This document shows positions 57,701 to 64,000 of a DNA stretch of 64,000 nucleotides, piece after piece. A program made the position numbers and the translations under genes. Location of the stretch: assembly GCA_003013855.2 (NCBI GenBank), contig ML058440.1, positions 744,001 to 808,000 of the forward strand. Reading direction: 5' to 3'. Every line of letters begins with the position of its first letter. Position 1 is the stretch's first letter. The DNA comes from Liriodendron chinense (taxonomy: Eukaryota > Streptophyta > Magnoliopsida > Magnoliales > Magnoliaceae). The notes below the pieces were generated by a model. It searched no databases and was not told the DNA's origin. It worked only from the letters and a program-made list of their open reading frames with translations.

Positions 57701-58458
57701 AACTGGGCTCAGACTGGACCTTAATAGCACAGGTTGCCAAACCGAGGCCTAACCAGTCTTTCTGTCAGGCCAGAAGCTCAGGCCCAGACCAAGTTCGCCC
57801 GAGTCGACTCGGACCCGGTTGAGTCCGATCCGGTTCGGCATCCCCGACCCCCCAGTCAAGATTGAGGTTGTAGGGTGACTAACTTGGGCAACTCTCTGAG
57901 TCGCCGACTGAAAAAGAAAGGCCCAGACTAAATCAGGCCTAAGAACACGCCCAAGCCCGTCCAGTCGTTGACTGGGCCTAAAGCCCAACGAGGCAGCCCA
58001 ATGTATCAACAGCCCCAGTTCAAACAACCATCAATAAACTCAAATTTCTTATCCAATTACACAAATCAAAATTCACCAAAAAAAAAAAAATTTGCAAGCA
58101 TCCAACCATCATTGACTGCTAACCTTTCAGATTCAAAGCGATTCGGACACGCCACGAACACGAGCTTTGCCAGTACGAATACAGTTGCAGCTTCGTCGAC
58201 GAAGCGCCCTGAAAATTCCTGTAAGAATGAACCTCAGGAATTTCAAAGAACGGATCTTCGAAATTACAGAAAAGCAAGAGAAGAGATCAGACAGTCGAGA
58301 TCTTAATATAGAGAGAGGTAGTCGTGAGATCTTGATTAAGACCGAGACGAAACGAGAACCCTAATTTGAGATGAGAACGAGTACTTTTTTTTTATTATTT
58401 ACACTTCTGAGAATCTTCGATGCTGAGATGGAATAAATACCTTAGAAATCGGGTCCAT
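51720..58458 (-). CDS. GSTZ1: Zeta-class glutathione S-transferase / maleylacetoacetate isomerase, ten exons
   Basis: It isomerises maleylacetoacetate to fumarylacetoacetate with glutathione as cofactor, in tyrosine degradation (known for the family). Exons on the minus strand: 58458-58441, 58208-58124, 57518-57462, 56680-56595, 56414-56343, 54447-54394, 54261-54186, 53953-53892, 53306-53247, 51821-51720. They sum to 672 bases, 223 residues plus TGA, the usual family length; every intron is GT-AG and all phases fit. The N-terminal thioredoxin-like domain has the zeta signature SSCSWRVRIAL (residues 21-31, Cys23), VPVLVDGD with Pro65, and SDSFAIL with Ser77. The helical domain carries YLDEKYPQ (83-90), SSSIQPLQ, YIEETLSPEDRVLWAQ (126 on), KYATGDE and ADVFLAPQ. 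It ends LPAFQASLPERQPDAKTL. The start ATG (CTCATGGACC) opens a tiny 18-base first coding exon. The donor after exon 8 is GTCTGT, less common. No targeting peptide is evident, so cytosolic. The frame is intact. Confidence 0.95.
54448..56342. other. GSTZ intron 5, the longest intron, holding a retroelement remnant
   Basis: This 1.9-kb intron contains the candidate solo LTR at 55246-55620. The region 54816-55245 has overlapping plus-strand frames of 123 and 167 codons with no family motif. A T-rich run lies at 55699-55725. Confidence 0.6.
55246..55620 (+). mobile_element. Candidate solo LTR inside GSTZ intron 5
   Basis: The start TGTTGAC and the end GTCAA are complementary short termini. A TATA-like CTATATAAAG lies at 55358-55367, about 115 bp in, where an LTR promoter would be. 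Flanks CTAGC (55241-55245) and CTAGG (55621-55625) agree at 4 of 5 positions. The insertion is antisense to GSTZ. No companion LTR was found. Confidence 0.5.
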
Positions 58459-58680
58459 GAGAAGGGGTAATGAATCGGGAGAAACGGGCGGGAATTGGCC
58501 GGAAGTGTGAAGGATTCTAGGTCGCGCATGGTGCGTAAATACGCAGCCCCTGTATTTGTTGTATGCGCGGGTGATTGCAGAAGTGAGGTGGGCCATGCTT
58601 GCAAAGAGCTGAAAGCGACTCCTTTCGGAAAAGTGACCCCGAATTTTTTACCATTACCAGCGTGCCTCAGTGCAGGCGAG
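58459..58680 (-). promoter_or_regulatory. GSTZ 5' leader and proximal promoter
   Basis: About 220 bp between the start codon and a MITE. No TATA box is obvious on the minus strand. Confidence 0.4.
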
Positions 58681-58811
58681 TAGGGGTGTCAATGGGCCGG
58701 GCCTGGGGTAGCTCTCGGCCCTGCTTTTACACTATATCGGTCCGGGCCATAGGGCCGGCCCTATTCAAAATTCTGACTTTTCAGGCCCAGGCCCGGCCCA
58801 TTGACACCCCT
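58681..58811. repeat. 131-bp foldback MITE in the GSTZ promoter
   Basis: TAGGGGTGTCAATGGGCC at the left and GGCCCATTGACACCCCT at the right are inverted; next come GGGCCTGGGG / CCCAGGCCC. Flanks GCAGGCGAG (58672-58680) and GCTGGCGAG (58812-58820) agree at 8 of 9 positions. Short elements with GGGGTGTCAATGGGCC ends are widespread in plants. Confidence 0.8.
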
Positions 58812-58820
58812 GCTGGCGAG

Positions 58821-59020
58821 CGGAAAAATGAAATAGTGATAAATGTTGCAAAACATGGGGCCGTCGTACGAATGGCGTACCTGCGTCGGGGAGAATGTGC
58901 ATCGGATCCACCGCGTCCATCAGGTGGGCCACCACATTTCCATCAGGGATCTTAAAAGTCATTTCAATCCAAGACTAAGGTGGGCTTTACCATAGTAGGC
59001 ATTTTAAGCTCATGCCCATG
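58821..59020. other. Short intergenic stretch
   Basis: It contains CATCAGGTGGGCCACCACATT; no element can be bounded. Confidence 0.4.
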
Positions 59021-59154
59021 GGGGCGTTTGAGTTTTCAAAATACTTCTGTAAATACCCGTTAGTAGATGATGATTATTTACATGTGTAACTTAACCTTCC
59101 TAATGTGACGTTGACTGTGATTATTTACATTTTTAACTTCAGTTCCAAATGTGA

Positions 59155-59785
59155 CATGGCCACCGTGATGTATGTGACTTGTCCAGCCGTACATTCCTTC
59201 CCCCGAGCTTGTGAGAGTTTCGACACGAGGTAAGGGGCATGAGAAATATCACAGTAATTGCACATGGAAAATAGTGTAATAGAGCATGAAATGAAATCCA
59301 ACAAAAGCTCCGGTACCTTCGAAATTATTAGTTCCCACAGTGATGTGTGTGTATGATCCATGCCACCATCCATTTTACCATCTCATTATAAGGCATGAGC
59401 CAAAAAAAAAAAAAAAAAGACAAATCGGAAGTTAAGTGGACGGCATCACAGGAAACAAGGGAGGTAATGACGTCCACCATTTAAAATTGAAATCTTTATA
59501 GAGCCTACATAATGTGTATTTATCATCCCACTTGTTCATAAGATCACACTAACATGCATGAAGGGTTATACACAAATATCAGCTTGATCCAAGACATCTG
59601 TGACCCTGAGAGGTTTTCAATGTTAGGCATTCATTTCCCACCATTTCCCATAATGTGGTCCACTTGAGCTTCTGATCTACTTCATTTTTAGACTCATGCC
59701 ATAAAATGAGCTAGCAGGGCATATGGTCAACGTGGATTAGATACAAACATTATCATGGGCCCCATAATTTTTATACATGGAAATT
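59155..59785. repeat. Family-A foldback element within the shell
   Basis: TTCCCACAGTGATGTGTGTG, CATCTCATTATAAGGCATGAGCC, GGTTTTCAATGTTAGG, TGTGGTCCACTTGAGC and ACATTATCATGGGCCCC are in full order. The ends ATTATTAGTTCCCA / GGGCCCCATAATTTT are inverted. It shares its outer sequence with the copies at 33300 and 33893. Confidence 0.75.
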
Positions 59786-59939
59786 GTAGGAATGGTTGAG
59801 GGAAGCTCAATAAACAAGCTCTCTCTCAGAGTCAACCTCAAAATAAATGCTCAACTATTTGGGCAATATAATCATGACTTGTTTACCATAAATTACCCTA
59901 GTAAATGAAAAAATTAAACACTTTCTTAAAGCATGAACT

Positions 59940-60300
59940 GAAAAAAAATGAGGTAGATCTAAAACTCAAGTGGACCACACAACCCCAAATGGTAGGATTT
60001 GAATGCGTGCAGCTGAAAACTTTGGGGGAGCTCTAGAAGTTTTGGATCAAGTCCATATTTGTGTTCTCCTTTCATCTGTCTCAATGGCCTCAAGCAAGTT
60101 CGTTGACAAACAAATATTAATGTAAATCCTAGGAAGGAAAAATGCCTCAAACAAGTTAGATGACATGCAGACGTCAATGTGAGCTTGAGAAGGAAAAAGC
60201 TTTCAACAATGGATGCCTTTAAGACCATTGTTTTCCATGGTGTGGTTCCCTTGAGCTTCGGATCAGCCTCATTTTTTAACTCATGTCCTAAAACATTTAA
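59940..60300. repeat. Family-A foldback element, second copy within the shell
   Basis: ATGAGGTAGATCTAAAACTCAAGTGGACCACACA, AAGTTTTGGATCAAGTCC and TGGTGTGGTTCCCTTGAGC are recognisable; the outer ends are lost. Confidence 0.65.
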
Positions 60301-60429
60301 CATGGCTCACAAATTTAAGTCAATCCTTTTCTAGGTCCATTTCCAAGGAAAATACTCACCAATTTTCATACCCTAACAAACACAAATAAAAAGTAATGAT
60401 GACTTAATCAAACGCCCCTAAATTCACGT

Positions 60430-60760
60430 GTTGTGCCCCACATGAGTAACCTATTCATCTTGTTGTGGCATGTCCAATGGGTGGATTAGAAGGAATTATA
60501 CACCACCATGATCCCTATGCACAGTCTGAATGACCTCATCTAAGGATTTCCCCAATGAGTCACTGTTGTGTAGCTCATATGAGTTTTGAATCAACCTGAT
60601 TTTGGGTTGTTATCCATGCACGACTGCCACCCATGGACAAGCGATCTCATCCACATGAAGTTGTTCACCCACATCAATGAATGATTAGGCTCACACAAAA
60701 AGTACTTTCATCAAAATTATGGAAAGTTGTAAAAATAAACTCTAAGAATCATTTAGCAAC
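60430..60760. other. Intergenic sequence, nothing recognised
   Basis: No gene or bounded repeat. Confidence 0.4.
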
Positions 60761-60764
60761 ACTG

Positions 60765-61205
60765 CTTTAGGTGTATTTGAGTGCATTCGGAATCCAAAAG
60801 TCATTTGGCAACCTGGACTTCAGACTAAATTGAATAGGAGGCAATTGAAATATAGTTTTTGGGTGTTTTAAAATCTCACCCTTTTATTAAGACATAGTGT
60901 AGTAGTGGTAAATTGTCTTCTTTGCTTCTTTTAAAAGTAGGAGAGTCCTATGTATAACAAAGGTATGCTAGGCTACTAATGTGCACAGGATGATACCTCA
61001 AAATGATTTAATTATCTGCTGCATTACTAAAATCACTATAATAGAATGATTCAAACAATCTAAACATTAGTCATGTCAATTGACAATTAAAATTTATTGG
61101 CAAGTCACTTATTTGTAATCCTTTTACTCGTGGCTTGCTTGAGGTCGAAAATTTTGTCATTTTTTATTATTAAAGTATATATTTCAATAAGCTTATTACA
61201 ATCAT
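60765..61205 (+). repeat. Dispersed repeat E, continuous copy
   Basis: Its first part matches 6893-7103 and its second part 9575-9765. Here the parts lie within about 450 bp, whereas at the first locus they are separated by the hAT-like shell and a tandem duplication. Confidence 0.55.
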
Positions 61206-61214
61206 TTCAATGAG

Positions 61215-61400
61215 CGTTGGATCTACTTGGTTTTTGGGCCCATAACCTAGCATAATCCCATAAAATGGATAGACGGAGTGGATGAATGAATACATCACAG
61301 TGGGCCCCTCCACAGGTCTACCTGGACAGTAATGCAACAGGGGGGGGAGGGGGAGGGGGAGGGGGGGGGGGGGTGGCGCAATCCACGTTCATGAAAAGCA
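61215..61400. repeat. Family-A foldback element, right arm
   Basis: CCATAAAATGGATAGACGGAGTGGATGAATGAATACATCACAGTGGGCCCCTCC in family order, followed by a G-rich tract and GCGCAATCCACGTTC as a terminus-like end. The left arm is absent. Confidence 0.7.
61340..61373 (+). repeat. G-quadruplex-like tract
   Basis: Four runs of at least five G separated by single A residues, ending in 13 G. Confidence 0.95.
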
Positions 61401-61840
61401 TGGTGAATGGTTGCAAAGCTTTATTAAAAAGGTTACAAGCTTAGAAGATCCATCTCACTTGTAAGGAAAAGGAGTGGGATGGTCGATACACTTGCCGGTA
61501 TTAAGCCTCCCTCTTATAGCTTTTGGATGGTCCGAATGTTGATGCTCCATCATACACCTTTCGTTTGACTCTAGTTTGTGTGTGAGTCTTTTATAGGAAT
61601 AGGGAGAAAGTTAATATGTAGTCATTTTTAATTGCATTTAGCAAACATTAACTCATTTTCACTTTTCAGCCAACTACAATATTCAGATTCTTGGATCTAA
61701 TATTAGTTAATACAGCAGAAAATTCAGAAAAAAAAAAAAAAAACAGAATTTGAAACAATAGAATAAGAACATGGAGATACGAGGAATTACAAAATGTTTA
61801 TCCTAATGCGCTGGCCTGGGAGACCTGATTACTGCTGCCC
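61401..61840. other. Intergenic sequence, nothing recognised
   Basis: No gene. A run of 15 A lies at 61729-61743. Confidence 0.4.
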
Positions 61841-61844
61841 GGTG

Positions 61845-62050
61845 AACAGGTTAGTGGGTATTACCCTAACCGTGTGGGGCCCATCTTGATATATTTTTTA
61901 TATATCCACGCCGTCCATCTGTTTTTCCATCTCATTTTAGTACGCGATTCCAAACCTTAAGAAGATCCAAATCTCAGGTGGACCATACCACTAGAAACAG
62001 TGACGAATGACCGTTAAAAACTTTTCGTGGACCGTGATTTAACTGTTTAT
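61845..62050. repeat. Family-A foldback element, left arm
   Basis: GTGTGGGGCCCATCTTGAT, CCATCTCATTTTAGTACG and CAGGTGGACCATACCACTAGAAACAGTG are in order; the mirrored half is missing. Confidence 0.7.
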
Positions 62051-62113
62051 CTTCTGATTTTTTGGGCTTTTTGATTGGCCATGCAAGCGGTTACAGGCAG
62101 TGATGTGGAAGTT

Positions 62114-62260
62114 AATCCGGATCCTCTGTTTTACCCGAACAGAGAACCTCTGCTTGCGCCTCTGTGATTGGTCGGCTCTGACACCGCCAGTCAGAGCTGG
62201 ACCAATCACAGAGGAGGAAAACAAGATTCCTCTACTCGGGTAAAGCAGAGGATCCGGATT
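62114..62260. repeat. 147-bp foldback element with AATCCGGATCCTCTG ends
   Basis: AATCCGGATCCTCTGTTTTACCCG at the left mirrors CGGGTAAAGCAGAGGATCCGGATT at the right. The inner arms CCTCTGTGATTGGTC and GACCAATCACAGAGG pair almost to the centre at 62187. Part of the same family occurs at 63714-63800. Confidence 0.85.
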
Positions 62261-62520
62261 CAGATAGAAAATGCATTTCTTAACCGTTATTATTTATTTA
62301 TTTTCTTTTCGGACGGTTAGATTTCTAGCAAGTGAGATTTTATCATGTAGCCTAAGATGAACGGTCTAGATCATTACGGGGATTACAGAAGCAGCGAGCC
62401 TGGCTAGCATGTGCCATTATATAATGACAAAAATACCCTGGCAGCCGAATATCCGACTACACTGTTGAGCAAGCGCGCAAGCGAGGGAGAGAGAAACAGA
62501 GCTCGAAATCTCTCTTTCAT

Positions 62521-62632
62521 GGCTTCATTTGCTATGAAATCGAGCTTTTATCGCTCTTCCCTCCCCCGTATCGTATCGGAGCAGAAAAAATCGCCCGAGC
62601 CGGGCCCGACACGAATCGGTCGAAGGTATTTA
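62521..62632 (+). CDS. Candidate first exon of a small gene, mitochondrial-type N-terminus
   Basis: ATG in good context (TTTCATGGCTTC) opens MASFAMKSSFYRSSLPRIV..., rich in Ser and Arg with no acidic residue in the first 20, and reaches a donor CGAAG|GTATTTAG. The composition recalls plant small mitochondrial proteins of the NFD6/NOXY2 type, but I am not sure of that and no second exon was found before the window ends. The leader is GA/CT-rich (GAGAGAGAAACAGAG). It may equally be chance. Confidence 0.3.
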
Positions 62633-62639
62633 GTTAGAT

Positions 62640-63710
62640 CCGTTCTCTTTTCTTTTTCACTTTATCGTTTTCGAGAAATGAAATTCAAATGAAATTATGG
62701 TGAAATTGAAGGGAGGTTATACTGAGGAGCAGCGAAATGGCAACGATTGCCGCCATCTTCCATTTCAGGTATTCCTTTTTCTGCCCTAGCTTCATGACTT
62801 CCATCTCCTGCATCTGTTCTTCTTGCTGAAATGACAGAAATACCCCCGACGGGATATTGATTTCTCTCTGTTTTTGTTTTTTTTTTTTTATATGTATATA
62901 TAAAATTCCTTTTCGAAATGCGAAGGAAATTCGCGCGAAGAGGATTGAGAATCCTCTTCGTGGCACACGTATGAGTTTTTGGTGGACCCTTATGGTTCAA
63001 AATTAAAAGTCATGATCGTCCGCTCATACGTGTGCGCTAGTATCCGGGGCAAGAAACGTCGAGTGTGTTCCGGACGGTCTCTGTCTGGTGGACCACAATA
63101 TGAATCGGCGATGGTCCAGAAACAGCAGCTTCTGGACTTCCGACAACTTCGATTTGGATGGGGATTGAATTTCAGCCATCCATTTGCAGTCCCCTAATGC
63201 TTCGTCCACGATAGTCTTGTCGGTTTATTTTTTTGAGCTATGGCCATGGGGCCACTGGATAAATCGTGCTTACTATTGCACCTAGACCCGTTTCACAACC
63301 ATCTTACAGACAGCATAATACATCTGAGCCGTTGAAAAGCGTACGCCCTACCTTGAATATCTCTAGGCGCAACAGGCTTCTCCATTCATCAGATGTGTCA
63401 CACGACGGGAAACAATTGATGGCCAATGGATAAAATCAACGGCTAATGCAGTTTCCCTATGCACACGTGTGGTCACGTGATGAGTGAGATAGGCTGGATT
63501 TTTTAGACCTGGGGTGTTCAATATTGGTGCCTACCTTCTCCGGTTAAAAGTCAGGAAGGCCTATATTAATAAAATAATGGACGGTCAGCAATAAATAAAT
63601 AAATAAAGCCAATTTTAGGCCGTTCAATATTTTCTTTACACGGTCATCTACAACCTGCATCCATTGAGCGGCCCGTTTATGGAATTGTGAAACGCACGAT
63701 GTGGCTATGC
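62640..63710. other. Sequence following the candidate exon, no exon recognised
   Basis: A T run at 62876-62889 and an AAAT microsatellite at 63591-63608 are present. A 22-base exact-looking inverted pair GCACACGTATGAG / CTCATACGTGTGC (62963-62975 and 63024-63036) is noted. No gene supported. Confidence 0.4.
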
Positions 63711-63713
63711 AAA

Positions 63714-63800
63714 TAGAGGATCCGGATTCGATCATCGGATCCTCTGTTAAAATCAAGCAGATCAATCAGAGAGGTGACGAGCAAGGTTTTCTCTACTGTT
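63714..63800. repeat. Partial copy of the AATCCGGATCCTCTG foldback family
   Basis: AGAGGATCCGGATTCG followed by CGGATCCTCTGTTAAAATC, then AATCAGAGAGGTGACGAGCAAGG resembling the arm AATCACAGAGGAGGAAAACAAG of the copy at 62114-62260. Confidence 0.65.
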
Positions 63801-63912
63801 AAAATCTCTTATAATAGTCATCTTTGATGAGCATTTTGCCCTCACAATTTTCATTGCATGTTAGTACATTTTCGTGTGGCAATCTGGACCGTTCATTCGT
63901 TGGCAGGCTCCA

Positions 63913-64000
63913 CAATGGAGGACGCAGATTAGCTACTGACAGGTTGAGTAGCTATCTGGCTACTGGAGTGACGTCACCAACTTCTGTGGGCCCCACCGTG
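63913..64000. repeat. Family-A foldback element cut by the window edge
   Basis: GGAGGACGCAGATTAGCTAC looks like a left terminus, and AACTTCTGTGGGCCCCACCGTG at the very end is the start of the family core. The rest lies beyond 64000. Confidence 0.75.

Larger units (their letters stand above)
59021..60418. mobile_element. Shell element with GGGGCGTTTGA termini carrying two foldbacks
   Basis: GGGGCGTTTGA at 59021-59031 and its exact complement at 60408-60418 bound 1398 bp. TAGTAGATGATGATTATTTAC near the left end and the AAAGTAATGATGACTTAATC region at the right are weakly complementary. Two family-A copies occupy much of the interior. No transposase frame and no flanking duplication was found. 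Confidence 0.6.

Noticed and set aside
1..64000. CRISPR arrays, operons, Shine-Dalgarno sites or phage genes
   Set aside because: The sequence is plant nuclear DNA; the regularly repeated phrases are dispersed hairpin transposons, not direct repeats with unique spacers.

Overview
This is plant nuclear DNA: AT-rich intergenic sequence, multi-exon genes with GT-AG introns, LTR retrotransposons with a tRNA-Met primer site, a degraded LINE, a tRNA-derived SINE and many small foldback elements. The dominant repeat is a hairpin-forming element carrying the phrase GGGCCCACCGTGATGTATG and variants. From memory I associate it with magnoliid trees (Magnoliaceae/Lauraceae); I could not check this. Nothing here is bacterial, viral or organellar.

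Only two protein genes can be supported firmly. On the minus strand, 51720-58458, there is a complete ten-exon gene for a zeta-class glutathione S-transferase (maleylacetoacetate isomerase). All splice sites, phases and the 223-residue frame fit. On the plus strand, 36223-40720, there is a three-exon gene of the plant DUF7054 / At4g22758-like family, whose exon 1 is broken by two apparent frameshifts. A third, weak candidate is a first exon at 62521-62632.

Layout. 1-6290: foldback elements and a triple nest (foldback, then SINE, then a pol-less copia-like LTR element). 6890-9770: a hAT-like shell with 8-bp duplications packed with three foldbacks, a local tandem duplication and pieces of a dispersed repeat seen again at 60.7-61.2 kb. 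10.7-36 kb: gene-free sequence with a TRIM, a solo LTR, a second SINE, two large family-B elements (the other at 46 kb) and many foldbacks, some nested in each other. 36-41 kb: the DUF7054-like gene with a 3.5-kb TE-loaded intron. 41.0-45.8 kb: a full-length but dead copia element on the minus strand with 5-bp duplications, inserted at the junction of a tandem duplication. 46-51.7 kb: family-B array, LINE remnant, a miniature foldback with its target duplication and a 35-base C tract. 51.7-58.5 kb: the GSTZ gene with a small MITE about 220 bp upstream of its start. 58.8-64 kb: more shells, foldbacks, a G-quadruplex-like tract and the candidate exon.

The two genes show no shared pathway. GSTZ belongs to tyrosine/phenylalanine degradation; the DUF7054 family has no assigned biochemical role that I know. 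The main biology on view is the transposon landscape: at least 24 full or partial copies of one self-complementary element, three of them with 9-bp flanking duplications of graded quality (9/9, 8/9, 7/9), which points to a Mutator-type MITE family.
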